Shown one piece after another: positions 47,818 through 64,000 of a stretch of 64,000 nucleotides of DNA (position 1 is its first letter; each line of letters begins with the position of its first letter). Origin of the DNA: Leptospira ainazelensis (GTDB lineage Bacteria > Spirochaetota > Leptospiria > Leptospirales > Leptospiraceae); assembly GCF_016918785.1 (NCBI RefSeq), contig NZ_JAFFPT010000071.1:124001-188000 (forward strand). Reading direction: 5' to 3'. The position numbers and the translations under genes are program-made. Below the pieces are notes generated by a model. That model was not told the DNA's origin, made no database searches, and saw nothing but the letters and a program-made list of their open reading frames with translations.

Positions 47818-49116
47818 TTGAGTTCCTCTTTTACACCCGACGCTTCTTCCGGAGATCCGATTTTTTCCGAAGTGGATTTTACAAAAACAAAAACGTTTCT
47901 TCACGGAGAACTGACCGCGCTCGGATTTTCGAGCACGGACCTGCCCGTCGTGTCTTCCGAAAAAAAGGATCTCAAGATCGAATTTCAGGTGTCTTCCATT
48001 TCCAAGTCCGCCCTTTTGGATTGTCTTCAGATTCTAAAAAATCATATCGAGAATCTAAGAATTCACACCTTTGAACCGGGTTATTATTGTATTCAGGCGC
48101 TGAACGAAAATCTGTTTGAAACCAAAAACCTCCTGGATACGATCCGCTTTCGATTCTACTCCGGAAGGACAAAAAATCGAGTCGAAATCACGAAAAAGGG
48201 AGATTTCACAAGAGAAGAACTTTTCGCGACGCTTTCCCTTTTCAAATTCTTAAAATCCGGAAACAACGCGGAAACCGCAAAGCCCGAAGAATTGCTGGCC
48301 GCCCTAGGTGTGGAAGTTTTTGATCCGATCGACGCCGAAAAAAAAGGAAAAGCCCTCACCTTTGAACACGTCGCCGGATATGAAGGTGTCAAACAACAGA
48401 TCTTAGAATCCATCATTCTTCCTCTCAAAAATCCGAATCTTCTTTCGGAAGTTTCCAAACTCACCCGAAAGTTTCCGACCGATATCCGTCCAAGAGCGGT
48501 TCTTTTTGAAGGAGATCCCGGCGTAGGAAAAACTACGATGGCGAGGGTTGTCTCTTGTATGACAGGACTTCCTCTCATTTACGTCCCGGTGGAATCCATC
48601 ATGAGCAAATACTACGGAGAAAGCGCTCAGAACATGGCCTATGTCTTTGACGCCGCCGCCCTCTTTCCTGCCTGTTTGATCTTTTTGGATGAAATCGATT
48701 CTTTGGCGGGAAGTCGGGAAGAAGGAATGTTTGAAGCGACTCGGAAAATTCTTTCAGTCCTTTTACGAAAGATCGACGGATTTAGCAGTCAGAGAAATTC
48801 CATAACGATCGGAGCCACCAATCGAAAACAGGATCTCGATCACGCCCTTCTCTCTCGATTTGACAGATCCATCTACTTTCCGTTACCCGACGCGGACGAA
48901 AGATCCAAGGTTCTGGAGACATATGCGATTCATCTGACGGAAACGGAAAGAATCGAGGTCGCCAAAGGACTCAAAGGACATTCCGGAAGAACGATCCGTG
49001 ATTTCTGTGATCTCGTGGAAAGAAAATGGGCTTCTTACCTGATTGAAAAAGGATTGAATCCGGTCCCACCACCGTATGAACTGTATTTGGAAACTAGCTC
49101 CGTTTCTTCGAAATAA
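47818..49116 (+). CDS. AAA-family ATPase (VPS4/spastin-like single AAA domain)
   Basis: About 432 residues if translation begins at TTG 47818 (ACGAGG lies 11 nt upstream). The frame is open further up, and the upstream 30 codons look protein-like, but no normal start exists between the fliN start and 47818, so the N-terminus is unsure. The C-terminal half is one AAA module: HVAGYEGVKQQILESIILPL, Walker A GDPGVGKTT, pore loop SKYYGESAQN, Walker B CLIFLDEIDS, and second region of homology GATNRKQDLDHALLSRFDR. The N-terminal domain is not recognised. Divergent from fliN. Confidence 0.85.
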   Translation: MSSSFTPDASSGDPIFSEVDFTKTKTFLHGELTALGFSSTDLPVVSSEKKDLKIEFQVSSISKSALLDCLQILKNHIENLRIHTFEPGYYCIQALNENLFETKNLLDTIRFRFYSGRTKNRVEITKKGDFTREELFATLSLFKFLKSGNNAETAKPEELLAALGVEVFDPIDAEKKGKALTFEHVAGYEGVKQQILESIILPLKNPNLLSEVSKLTRKFPTDIRPRAVLFEGDPGVGKTTMARVVSCMTGLPLIYVPVESIMSKYYGESAQNMAYVFDAAALFPACLIFLDEIDSLAGSREEGMFEATRKILSVLLRKIDGFSSQRNSITIGATNRKQDLDHALLSRFDRSIYFPLPDADERSKVLETYAIHLTETERIEVAKGLKGHSGRTIRDFCDLVERKWASYLIEKGLNPVPPPYELYLETSSVSSK

Positions 49117-49157
49117 TCGCTGATTTTTCAATAAAAAGTGGTTCCTTCATTCAATCC

Positions 49158-49197
<40 letters not shown>

Positions 49198-49252
49198 TAG
49201 GCAAAAACTAATTAGAGAATTCAAATATCCGCTTCACTAAGGACAAGGGGAA

Positions 49253-50080
49253 ATGAAACTTCAAAAGTTATTTTTAGTGGTTCTCGTAGCAATTTCAACT
49301 GCGGTATTTTCTCAGCAAAATTCCAACGCAGAACAGAAATCACCGTCGGACGCGCAATTGGGCGCATCCATTCTCGATACGGAAAAGAAACTGGATGAGA
49401 AAGTATTCGAACTCAACCAAAGACTCACACGTCATACGGTTCTCATGAAAATGAAAGTTCGGGTTCTTCCTTTTAGAACGGTTCTTTTTAAAGGGAAAGC
49501 AAACAACGACGAGTGTACTCCGGCTCTCAACCAAGAAGATCCGGCAAACAACTGTATTCGAGTGGAAGTTTACGATTTTATCCGCGACGAAGAAAGAGGT
49601 TTGAACAAGGTAGTTCAAGGATCCCTCGCAAAATACATGGAAATCTACTTCGAAGGTCAGAACAGCAACGATCCTGAACCTAGAACGGAAGCTCCAAGAA
49701 ACATCAACCGACTCAAATCCAAAATTTATAAAAACAACATGATTTTGGAAGACAAGATCATTTCCGAAGTTATCGACAGAGGACCGAACACACAACCGGC
49801 TCACAACGATAAGGTGGAAATTTTCTTCCAAAAAGACGGATATCCGGAATACGGTCGTCCTGAAACTCCCGGTGAAAAAGGTGTTGGAAAATACATTCTT
49901 GCCGGTGTGGAAAACACAAAAACTCACCCGATCCGTAACTCTTTCAAAAAAGAATTTTATATCAAACACTTGGATCAGTTTGATAGACTCTTTACTAAAA
50001 TTTTCGATTATAACGATCAGTTAGGAAACGAAAATTACAAAGAGAACGTAGACGCTCTAAAGGAATCTCTCCGCTACTAA
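49253..50080 (+). CDS. fcpB: Periplasmic flagellar filament sheath protein, FcpB-like
   Basis: A 275-residue exported protein with signal peptide MKLQKLFLVVLVAISTAVFS. The mature part is helical with charged coiled-coil stretches (LDTEKKLDEKVFELNQRLTRHTVLMKMKVRV), and the Cys pair CTPALNQEDPANNC. Size (about 32 kDa) and position after fliN and before metYX agree with what I remember of the endoflagellar sheath protein FcpB in Leptospira; the gene order matches my recollection of L. interrogans. I cannot run a search, and an FcpA-like or other filament protein is the alternative. Confidence 0.62.
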   Translation: MKLQKLFLVVLVAISTAVFSQQNSNAEQKSPSDAQLGASILDTEKKLDEKVFELNQRLTRHTVLMKMKVRVLPFRTVLFKGKANNDECTPALNQEDPANNCIRVEVYDFIRDEERGLNKVVQGSLAKYMEIYFEGQNSNDPEPRTEAPRNINRLKSKIYKNNMILEDKIISEVIDRGPNTQPAHNDKVEIFFQKDGYPEYGRPETPGEKGVGKYILAGVENTKTHPIRNSFKKEFYIKHLDQFDRLFTKIFDYNDQLGNENYKENVDALKESLRY

Positions 50081-50083
50081 AAA

Positions 50084-50563
50084 GTGCGTTACATTCTCCC
50101 CTGTCCCCGATGCCAGACGGAACTCAGGATTCCCATTGATTTGGGAAAACTGACCGTCCGGTGTCCGCGGTGCTATGAATCATTTTTATTCGATCCGGAT
50201 TCCACTCGTCAATACACGGCCGGATATTTTGAAACGGACTCAAAACCAAACAGTCCTTATCGTAAAACTTCTCTCGAAACATTCTGGGAGAATTTAAAAA
50301 ATTCCTTTTCCGGTTTCAAAACAAGATTTCAAGACTTGGGAAGTTTGGGACAAACCCCGGGAAAACGTTTTGCAAGAAATCTGCTTCTGATTCTTCTTGC
50401 CATCGGAATCGTTCGGACCTGCTTTTTTTCACCGATTACCGATTCTCAAAACTCGAGTCCCGTTCCAAATTCTTCTCAAGAACCGCAAGAATCGACTCCT
50501 CCGGAACCTTCAGTTCCAAATCCGCCCAACGAATCGGAACCAAATCCCAAATTTCAAATCTAA
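50084..50563 (+). CDS. Zinc-ribbon protein with one membrane helix
   Basis: A 159-residue protein starting with GTG 3 nt after the fcpB-like gene. The N-terminus is an MJ0042-type zinc ribbon: CPRC at residues 7-10 and CPRC about 18 residues later. A membrane helix is near residues 103-120 (LLLILLAIGIVRTCFF), and the C-terminus is Pro/Ser/Glu-rich (NSSQEPQESTPPEPSVPNPP), probably in the periplasm. Function unknown. Confidence 0.75.
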   Translation: MRYILPCPRCQTELRIPIDLGKLTVRCPRCYESFLFDPDSTRQYTAGYFETDSKPNSPYRKTSLETFWENLKNSFSGFKTRFQDLGSLGQTPGKRFARNLLLILLAIGIVRTCFFSPITDSQNSSPVPNSSQEPQESTPPEPSVPNPPNESEPNPKFQI

Positions 50564-50579
50564 TTCTTGTTTTGCAAAA

Positions 50580-51344
50580 GTGAACCTGCTGATCTGCAAA
50601 GAAGAATGGAGAATCGGAAACTCCGACCGTTTTCGAATTCTCGATCCGATCAAGATCAAACATATATCCGAAATTTTAAAAAAACAAATCGGAGATCGGC
50701 TTAGAGCGGGAATCGTCGACAAAAACCTCGGACAATTGCGGATCGAAACACTGGGTCCAAAGGAAATCGTAGGATCTTACAGACCGATTCTAAACCCAAA
50801 ACGCCGTTTTCCGGAGGTCCATCTTTTGCTCGCGGTCAATCGTCCTCCGACGGTAAGAAAGATTCTCGAACTTTCAGGAACCTGGGGTGTGGCCTCCATT
50901 CGATTTTTTCTCGCAAAAAATTCTCGAAAGGATTATCTCACCTCCCCCGTTTGGAAACCGGAAGAAATCGAAAAAGAACTTCTGGAAGGAATGGAACAAG
51001 GTAAGAATATTTTTTTACCCAAAATCGAATCGGATTTTGAAAATCGCCCGGAAACGGTACTTTTTGAAAAAACAAAGGATCTGGATTTTACCTTTCGATT
51101 TGTATTGGACAGAAAGGGAAAATCGATCACTCGAATTTTCGAAGAATTGCATAACAAAAATTTAGAATATTCAGAAAATAGAATTTTGGTAGCGCTCGGA
51201 CCTGAAAGCGGTTTTGTAAAAAAAGAGATCGGCTTTTGGAAGGACAACGGATTTGAAAGTGTCACCGTTTCCAGTCGAGTCCTGAGAACTGAAACCGCAG
51301 TCGCTTTTTTACTCTCAAGATTGGAAGAAAAATCCTTCTTTTAA
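50580..51344 (+). CDS. rsmE: 16S rRNA (uracil-N3) methyltransferase RsmE family
   Basis: About 254 residues if the GTG at 50580 is used; the frame is open further upstream inside the zinc-ribbon gene. SPOUT-type methyltransferase with an N-terminal PUA-like part (FRILDPIKIKHISEILKKQIGDRLRAGI) and the SAM-knot: ILVALGPESGFVKKEI, VSSRVLRTETAVAFLLSRL. These are the RsmE signatures, expected to methylate U1498 of 16S rRNA. The stop overlaps that of the convergent outer-membrane protein gene. Confidence 0.88.
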   Translation: MNLLICKEEWRIGNSDRFRILDPIKIKHISEILKKQIGDRLRAGIVDKNLGQLRIETLGPKEIVGSYRPILNPKRRFPEVHLLLAVNRPPTVRKILELSGTWGVASIRFFLAKNSRKDYLTSPVWKPEEIEKELLEGMEQGKNIFLPKIESDFENRPETVLFEKTKDLDFTFRFVLDRKGKSITRIFEELHNKNLEYSENRILVALGPESGFVKKEIGFWKDNGFESVTVSSRVLRTETAVAFLLSRLEEKSFF

Positions 51345-52993
51345 AAAGTTAGATTGCTCGAAAACAAAACCTTTTGCTCGTCCTGAGCGAGGTATTGATT
51401 GGAAGACGTGTCATAGACCCATTTTCTTACATTTTGAAGACGAACCGCGGCAAATCCAAGATTGACCGCAAGTTCCAAGGCGCCTTGAGATCGATCGTCC
51501 AAGATAAAGGCTTCTTTGTTTTCGTTAAAACCTTTTTTCATATAATATCCGTTCACCAAAATTAAGGTTCCAAGAGGAATATAAATCCCGAGAAAAACCC
51601 TGGAGTTATCGGGTCCGGAATAGTTTTCGTAGTTTCCCTCCACCGCAATTTTATAAAAATTAAAAAGAACCGTTGTAAAATATCCTTTCACCTTTGGTCC
51701 GTCAGGATCCTTTAGTTTCGCGGCTTCGAGTTTTGTCTGAGGGATATTATTTTGTAAATTTCCCTGATATCTTTCCAATTCGTAAAAACTATCAAAATAC
51801 ATAGGAATATAATTCGCGGTCATATTCCGATACTCGGGTTTGATCTGAACGTAGACGTCTTTTCCGCCAAGACGCAAAACCGCACCATAGTGGGTTCCCT
51901 GGGCGCCGTCGATCTGTTTGATCTTATTGACGTCGTAATACGGAGTGAGCTCCACGTATTTCGCGCTCAGAAGTTTGTATTCGAAGTCGTAACCGCTGAT
52001 CGTCAATTTTTCAACCGACTTTACAAGCGGGTTGTCATTGTCGTCGACTCTGAGTTTTCCGGTGGTATCAAACTTCAACTCGGTGGGGGCCTTGTTATCA
52101 AAGGCGGTTGTATAACCGATCGCAAATCGATTGGAAAAATTATCCTGGTTAAAAAGTTCTTTTAGATTCTGATTTTTTTCCGGCTTTTTATCGGCGGGAA
52201 TCATTTCCTCTTTTTTTTCTTTGGTCTTTTGGTCTTCGATCAAGGCTCGATAGGATTCTTTTTCCTCCGCTCCCACTTCTTCGTAGACTTTTTTCCTTCC
52301 CGCCTCGTCCGCGACGTTTCCTTGTCCTACGGTCAACATCGCAAAGGTTTTGGATCTTCCGCTAATAATATCATAAAGTTTGAATCCTACCGCAAACGGG
52401 CGAATATAAACTCGAGCAGAACTGACCTCTCGGGAATAGATCGAGTTTGAAAAAACCTGAACTCCCCCAAAGTCACTGTTCATATCCGCTTGCAGACCGA
52501 CGTTGTAAACGTCCAATCTCTGGTTATTGATGTATCGATTTACGATCGTTCCGTGTCCAATATAACCGTCGAACATCTTCCCCAAATACGCGGAATACGT
52601 AATTTCTCCGGGAGTATATTTTCCGAACTGACCAAACCAGATATTATTGATCAAACGGAGATAGTCGCTTTTTTCATTGTAATCAAAGGCTCTTAATTTC
52701 CCAATCTTCGAATTTTCCTGCTTCGGTTCCACGTCATAGAGGAGAAAGTTTAAAGGAACCGTAAGGGAAGCCCCAAAATCCCCTCCAAAGTTGAAGTTCG
52801 CAGTCGGGGCAACGTAGAGATAATAATCCTTATCATACTTATTGATCCCCAAATCGTAGGTAAAAGGATCCGTAGGATGCATATACTGCCTTCCCGGAGG
52901 GGTCCAGAGTTGAGTTCCCTGGGCAAAAATTCCGGAAACTGTTACCAAGAATAAAAAAAGGAAGTAAAGGAAGTATTTCGAACGTTTGATCAT
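51341..52993 (-). CDS. Outer-membrane beta-barrel protein, hypothetical
   Basis: A 550-residue protein with signal peptide (residues 1-24, ending GIFAQ) and C-terminal Phe in FSSNLTF, as in barrel proteins. The sequence alternates aromatic strands and Gly/Asp turns (YYLYVAPTANFNFGGDFGASLTVPLNFLLYD, GYFTTVLFNFYKIAVEGNYENYSGPDNSRVFLGIYIPLG), and has a charged Lys/Glu loop (residues about 240-285). It looks like a large porin-like barrel; the family is not recognised. Confidence 0.75.
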   Translation of the reverse strand: MIKRSKYFLYFLFLFLVTVSGIFAQGTQLWTPPGRQYMHPTDPFTYDLGINKYDKDYYLYVAPTANFNFGGDFGASLTVPLNFLLYDVEPKQENSKIGKLRAFDYNEKSDYLRLINNIWFGQFGKYTPGEITYSAYLGKMFDGYIGHGTIVNRYINNQRLDVYNVGLQADMNSDFGGVQVFSNSIYSREVSSARVYIRPFAVGFKLYDIISGRSKTFAMLTVGQGNVADEAGRKKVYEEVGAEEKESYRALIEDQKTKEKKEEMIPADKKPEKNQNLKELFNQDNFSNRFAIGYTTAFDNKAPTELKFDTTGKLRVDDNDNPLVKSVEKLTISGYDFEYKLLSAKYVELTPYYDVNKIKQIDGAQGTHYGAVLRLGGKDVYVQIKPEYRNMTANYIPMYFDSFYELERYQGNLQNNIPQTKLEAAKLKDPDGPKVKGYFTTVLFNFYKIAVEGNYENYSGPDNSRVFLGIYIPLGTLILVNGYYMKKGFNENKEAFILDDRSQGALELAVNLGFAAVRLQNVRKWVYDTSSNQYLAQDEQKVLFSSNLTF

Positions 52994-54604
<1,611 letters not shown>

Positions 54605-54638
54605 TCTATAACGAATCGAACTTTTTTAGGTATAGAAA

Positions 54639-54706
54639 GCCACTTTTCTTTTCAAAGCCGGTCCAAGAAAGTAACTGAAAAGTTATCCGATGGAAAGAAA
54701 AGTGGC
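54639..54706 (+). promoter_or_regulatory. Long leader hairpin directly upstream of metX
   Basis: GCCACTTTTCTTTTCA (54639-54654) pairs with TGGAAAGAAAAGTGGC (54691-54706): 16 bp, 15 Watson-Crick and one G-U. Inside, CGG/CCG (54659-54661 with 54687-54689) and GTAACT/AGTTAT (54671-54676 with 54681-54686) can stack, closed by a GAAA tetraloop. The stem ends 11 nt before the metX ATG, and no free Shine-Dalgarno sequence is visible. It lacks a following T-run, so it is not a plain terminator. A translational control element for metX is likely; it does not match a SAM riboswitch I know. Confidence 0.6.
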
Positions 54707-54717
54707 AACCAAATTGT

Positions 54718-55818
<1,101 letters not shown>

Positions 55819-55825
55819 TCCGATC

Positions 55826-56443
<618 letters not shown>

Positions 56444-57393
56444 TCCAAGGAATGTTTGAGACCGATCTCGATCAGATCGGCGAAAACTTCCTCCATCGGA
56501 ATTTTTGCGGCCGCCGCTTGTTGCGGAATCAGACTTGTCTCCGTCATTCCGGGTAACGTGTTGGTTTCCAAGATATGAGGTTCTCCGCCTACGATGATAA
56601 AATCGGTTCGGGAATAACCTCGGCAACCCAGAGATCTGTGTGCGGAGATCGCGAGTTCCTGCACACGTTTCATTTGTTCTTCGGGAATTCTCGCGGGAGT
56701 GATTTCGTTGGAACCGCCGGATTTGTATTTGGACTCGAAGTCGAAAAATTCTCCACCCGGAACGATCTCGGTTGCGGGTAACGCGATCGTTTGTAATTCT
56801 CCGTTACGATACCGTTCCAAAACTCCGCAGGAAACCTCGGTTCCGGCGAGAAAGGCCTGGCTCATCACCTTGGTATCGGTTTGAAACATGGAAGCCAATT
56901 CCGTTTCGAGTTGGGAAGAATCATTGATCTTATGCGTGGAAACGCTCGAACCCCCTTCCACGGGTTTTAAAAACTGAGGAAAACCGAGACTTGCGAGTTT
57001 GGAAACAGCGGTAGAAGGCGACGTTTCGTATTCCGCTTTCTGAATTTCAAAAAACCGAGCGACTTTTTGTCCTGTGTGCAAGAAAATTTGATTCGCTCGG
57101 GTCTTATCCATAGCGATTGCAGATGCGTTTACTCCCGATCCGGTATATGGAATTCTTAAAATGTTTAAAAAACCTTGGATCGAACCGTCTTCGCCCTTTC
57201 CACCGTGAAGACCTAAAAAGACGATTTCAGCGTCCAGGTTTGGGAGAATCGGAGACTTTTTTACGCCGTTTCTTTTTTGAAATTCTTCTAAAAAAGAATC
57301 CGGAGAATTGACTGACTCAAATGGGAGCTCCATCCGATACTCTAAAGGAACGACCCAATCTCCGTCCTTGGTCCAGAGAATGGGTTTGACCGA

Positions 57394-59711
<2,318 letters not shown>

Positions 59712-59714
59712 AAT

Positions 59715-60479
<765 letters not shown>

Positions 60480-60512
60480 AATCGATCGAAAGATCCATTA
60501 GGAGATACGAAT

Positions 60513-61262
<750 letters not shown>

Positions 61263-61292
61263 TATTCTAATTTATTTTAATTCTATATTCTA

Positions 61293-62180
61293 ATGAATAA
61301 ATATACCATTTCTATCATAGGCGTCGGAATCATGGGACGCGGTATCGTTTCCAATCTTCTCAAAACCGGCCACAATGTTCGATTGTATTCCAGAAGCCCG
61401 GAAAAAATCCAGGATCTCAAAAACGAAGGATCTCAAATTTTTACCGAACCGGCCGAAGCCGCAAAAAAGAGCGATCTTGTAGTTCTTTGTCTTACAGAAG
61501 ACGAAGTCGTGGAAAAGGAAGTTTTCAGCTCGGGTCTGTTGGAAATAAAACCAAAGATCGTTCTGGATTGTGGGACAACGTCCCTACCCCTCACACTTCG
61601 ATTAGCGAAAGAATGTTCGCAGAAAAATATTCGATTTTACGACGCACCGATGACTGGGTCGAAAAACGCAGCAAGAGACGGTCAGATTCTTTTTATGATC
61701 GGAGCGAAAAAAGAAGAAGTTGCGGACTTTCAGTTCTTCTTGGATATCTGCGGGAAAAATACGGTCTATTGTGGTGAAGTCGGCGACGGGCAAAAAGCGA
61801 AACTCGCCTTAAATCTAATCCAAGCGGGAATTTTTGAAGTTTATATGGAAGGGTTTGCGCTCGTTCAAAATTCCGGCGTAAATGCGGAAATCCTAAAAGA
61901 CATCCTTCTCCAATCCGCCGCCAAATCCGGAATCGCCGAGTTTAAATTTCCTTTCGTATTCAGCGGAAACTATGAAACTCATTTTTCCCTCAAGAACATG
62001 AGAAAGGACGTCTTTCACGCGATGGAACTGGCAAAAGAATCCAAGACGAAACTTTCCCTCTGCCAAAACCTCCCTGCAATCTACGACGCTGGGATGAATG
62101 CAGGTTTTGGAGAAAACGATTTTTGCAGCCTCAACGAGGTTACAGCGAGGATCCGTCCTCCCAGATCAGCGCATCCGTAA
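61293..62180 (+). CDS. NAD(P)-dependent beta-hydroxyacid dehydrogenase (3-hydroxyisobutyrate dehydrogenase family)
   Basis: A 295-residue dehydrogenase. Nucleotide-binding [31 protein letters not shown], substrate motif [22 protein letters not shown] (family DAPVSGG), catalytic Lys in [16 protein letters not shown] and the C-terminal [13 protein letters not shown]. The Arg-type nucleotide clamp SRSPEK favours NADP(H), as in GLYR1/succinic semialdehyde reductases. Its last 41 nt overlap the convergent gene. Confidence 0.9.
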   Translation: MNKYTISIIGVGIMGRGIVSNLLKTGHNVRLYSRSPEKIQDLKNEGSQIFTEPAEAAKKSDLVVLCLTEDEVVEKEVFSSGLLEIKPKIVLDCGTTSLPLTLRLAKECSQKNIRFYDAPMTGSKNAARDGQILFMIGAKKEEVADFQFFLDICGKNTVYCGEVGDGQKAKLALNLIQAGIFEVYMEGFALVQNSGVNAEILKDILLQSAAKSGIAEFKFPFVFSGNYETHFSLKNMRKDVFHAMELAKESKTKLSLCQNLPAIYDAGMNAGFGENDFCSLNEVTARIRPPRSAHP

Positions 62181-62685
62181 TCGCTTTTCCATCCGGGTTC
62201 ACTTTCAAACGAATGTGAACGTCTTTTTCTCTTCGAAAACGAGCCTCATATTCAAGCGCCTTTTGTTCGTTTACGTAGTATCTTTCGTTTCCGATTCTAA
62301 ATCTTCCATACTCGCAGGTTCCGCGAAGATAAACACGGCAAAGATCGCGGTTTTTGAGCGTAGTAGGATGACAACTTTCCACAAAAACGCCTTCCCCCTC
62401 CAGAATTTTTCCGGAATGAGAATAACAAACGCAGTGAGATTCTTCCGAATTTTCTTTTATAAAAATCCTCTCTGGATCGGTTTTTGGACAAAGAGAATCG
62501 GTCTGATAGGAAATATTATAACGAAGATAATGACCTGCGAGAAGATCCCGCGGATCGTATCCGCGAATCGGAAGAATCAATTCTTTGCCCGATTTTTTCC
62601 CGAACTCGAGATACAAGATTTCCGATGAGAAGAATAAAACCGGAATTCCAAAAGAAATCAGTAACAAATACTTTAGAATTCTCAT
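62140..62685 (-). CDS. GDYXXLXY-domain protein
   Basis: A 181-residue protein with a signal-anchor (residues 4-24). The name-giving motif appears here as [19 protein letters not shown] (GHYLRY in place of GDYxxLxY), with the upstream DPRDLLxG. It has five or six cysteines in the central part, more than usual ([32 protein letters not shown]). These proteins normally sit next to a DUF2157/DUF4401 membrane protein, as here, with a 4-nt overlap. Function unknown. Confidence 0.82.
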   Translation of the reverse strand: MRILKYLLLISFGIPVLFFSSEILYLEFGKKSGKELILPIRGYDPRDLLAGHYLRYNISYQTDSLCPKTDPERIFIKENSEESHCVCYSHSGKILEGEGVFVESCHPTTLKNRDLCRVYLRGTCEYGRFRIGNERYYVNEQKALEYEARFRREKDVHIRLKVNPDGKAITDALIWEDGSSL

Positions 62686-63854
62686 TCTTCTCCTCCGAGT
62701 AAGTTTCTTACCTTAGCCTTGTATTTCAAATATCCGATCGTAAATCCGATGATCAAAAGTCCGGAAAGAATCAGTCCGAAACCCGTATAGGTCAAGGAAC
62801 CGAAAACGTCGAAGTAAAAATACAAAAATCGAATCCCGATGATCGCGATCGAAAGATCGAAGATTCTTTTGTGGGAACGAAACGCGGACGCGATTCCCAA
62901 CCAAAAAAGGATAAACAAAAGCGCGGGAATCAGAGAGATCAAATAATTCCAAACATACGAAAAGAAGGAAAAGGCTTGAACGTATTGAAACGGAAAGGGG
63001 AAAAACAAAAAGAAGAAAAAGAAAGAACTGATTGCGAGAGATTTTTTTTGACTCTTCGAGAAATCGTGATTTGCGATCAAAAGATAAGCGGCGGGAACAA
63101 AGGCTAACAAACGGATACAAAGCATTCGCCAAGGAAACTCGGACGAAAAAGCGATCCAGCCGAGATTCTCCGGCATTTCCGGGGGTCTTTTTTCTATAAA
63201 ACCGCGAAAGGAACTTCCTGCGATCAAAAACAAAACGGTCCAGAAAAACAAAGATCCCTTTCTCGAATCCAAAGAAAATTTTTCGGAAGCTAACCAAAGC
63301 GTAAAATATCCAATGGTGGAAAAAAAGAAGTATTCGGTCCAATAAAGAGTCTCGCTGGAATATGCTTTTTCAAAAATCCACCCAGTGAGAAAGATCTGAA
63401 AACCGATCAACCAAAGATGGAGAAACGTCTTCGAATCCGTGGAAATCAAAAATAAGAAATTTAGAATACACCAAAGCATCGCCGCTTCGTAGTATTTTCC
63501 TTCGAGGTTGTAAACCTGCGAAACGAGTCCGATCATCCCCAAAATCAAAATGGAATTGAGAACTATCAATACGGTCAATAGATTCTGATTTTCCCGTTTT
63601 AAAAATCCTGCGACTCCGACGGAGGTCAAGACGAGGAGCGCCGCGCTCAATTTTACAAAATCGGAAATCTCTTCCCAGTTTGCGGCGATGACGGCGATGA
63701 TCCCGATTCCGATCACCACAACCCCTAAAATTAGAAAAGAATAATATAGATAAGGTGTTTTTCTGTTTTCTTCAAAACGGAGAATCGAATCGGATTCTTC
63801 CATACCGATCAAACCCGCTTCCACCCATTTTTTAAGTTTGTGTTCCAGACGCAT
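62682..63854 (-). CDS. DUF2157 (plus DUF4401-like) multi-span membrane protein
   Basis: A 390-residue inner-membrane protein with about 12 helices. The N-terminus [27 protein letters not shown] precedes the first helix, followed by [23 protein letters not shown], the DUF2157 signature. The C-terminal half resembles DUF4401. The ATG at 63854 is preferred; a TTG at 63863 would add three residues. Partner of the GDYXXLXY gene. Function not known. Confidence 0.85.
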   Translation of the reverse strand: MRLEHKLKKWVEAGLIGMEESDSILRFEENRKTPYLYYSFLILGVVVIGIGIIAVIAANWEEISDFVKLSAALLVLTSVGVAGFLKRENQNLLTVLIVLNSILILGMIGLVSQVYNLEGKYYEAAMLWCILNFLFLISTDSKTFLHLWLIGFQIFLTGWIFEKAYSSETLYWTEYFFFSTIGYFTLWLASEKFSLDSRKGSLFFWTVLFLIAGSSFRGFIEKRPPEMPENLGWIAFSSEFPWRMLCIRLLAFVPAAYLLIANHDFSKSQKKSLAISSFFFFFLFFPFPFQYVQAFSFFSYVWNYLISLIPALLFILFWLGIASAFRSHKRIFDLSIAIIGIRFLYFYFDVFGSLTYTGFGLILSGLLIIGFTIGYLKYKAKVRNLLGGEE

Positions 63855-64000
63855 AGATGGCAAAACTTTATCGATGCCAAAAAAGAATACAAGAAGTTTT
63901 CGGTTCCCCGGATACGCTTCCGTGAAGTTATGATTTTGGAAGAGACGTTTTATTGAATTCGAAATTTCCAGAAGTCGATTTTAGAAAATGTTGCCCCCGG

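Noticed and set aside
54639..54706. Simple rho-independent terminator between metY and metX
   Set aside because: No T-run follows the stem on either strand.
54605..54717. Known SAM riboswitch in front of metX
   Set aside because: The GGCAACC string recalls SAM-I, but the rest of the core (kink-turn, GGUGC-AAUUCC strand, P1 layout) is missing.
63864..64000. Gene at the right edge of the window
   Set aside because: Plus-strand frame from the ATG near 63877 stops after about 20 codons, and no other frame shows a recognisable product in 137 nt.

Overview
The window reads as chromosomal DNA of a spirochaete of the genus Leptospira, probably from the pathogen clade; I cannot fix the species. The evidence is a FliM/FliN endoflagellar switch next to an FcpB-like flagellar-sheath protein, lipoproteins with relaxed spirochaetal lipoboxes (FSC, IDC, QGC), a metY-metX-metW methionine locus, a bacterial SemiSWEET and several protein families known to me mainly from Leptospira. 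Base composition looks moderate, clearly richer in GC than L. interrogans by eye (not computed). No insertion sequence, prophage, CRISPR array or rRNA is visible. This is mostly well-packed core genome with many 1-13 nt overlaps between genes.

1-11.4 kb is a thiol and proteostasis block. On the plus strand are the end of a pyridine-nucleotide disulfide oxidoreductase, an ABC-2 exporter pair, two BolA proteins, a CGFS glutaredoxin and a CPYC glutaredoxin. Facing them on the minus strand is a tightly coupled run (ECF sigma factor, COG3146-type acyltransferase, clpS, clpA, ggt, gshA, ATP-grasp glutathione synthetase). The last two genes correspond to the two halves of the bifunctional GshF enzyme. 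A NrsF/DUF1109-type anti-sigma factor is divergent from the sigma factor.

12.7-20.5 kb holds a UPF1-like helicase, an unusual cysteine-synthase-fold enzyme, leuD-leuC, an FHA protein and an orphan ABC ATPase. 20.5-25 kb is an envelope-sugar region (gmhA, glycosyltransferase, O-antigen ligase/polymerase) ending in tRNA-Leu and tRNA-Cys. 25-31 kb has a UPF0598 protein, two flavin split-barrel proteins coupled to a GAF-nucleotidyl cyclase, guaA, queF and a SemiSWEET. 31-38.8 kb is the most accessory-looking part: a small lipoprotein, a lipoprotein with five Cys-paired repeats plus an NHL propeller, two membrane-anchored AraC regulators, a FecR lipoprotein and a ferredoxin.

39-52 kb mixes motility and membrane genes: a haem-binding protein, argH, a cyclophilin lipoprotein, two unknowns and fliM in one run; NfeD with two SPFH proteins; fliN, an AAA ATPase, the FcpB-like protein, a zinc-ribbon protein, rsmE and an outer-membrane protein. 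53-56.4 kb is metY-metX-metW with a striking hairpin directly in front of metX. 56.4-64 kb has ddl, an unrecognised FPLY/WPFF-repeat protein fused by stop-start overlap to an mlaE-mlaF-mlaD lipid transporter, a beta-hydroxyacid dehydrogenase, and a GDYXXLXY/DUF2157 pair.

The items most worth following up are the 16-bp hairpin in the metX leader, the FPLY/WPFF-repeat protein coupled to the Mla genes, the split GshF operon with ggt, the cyclase-flavoprotein operon, and the FliN that carries a FliM-type N-terminal motif.
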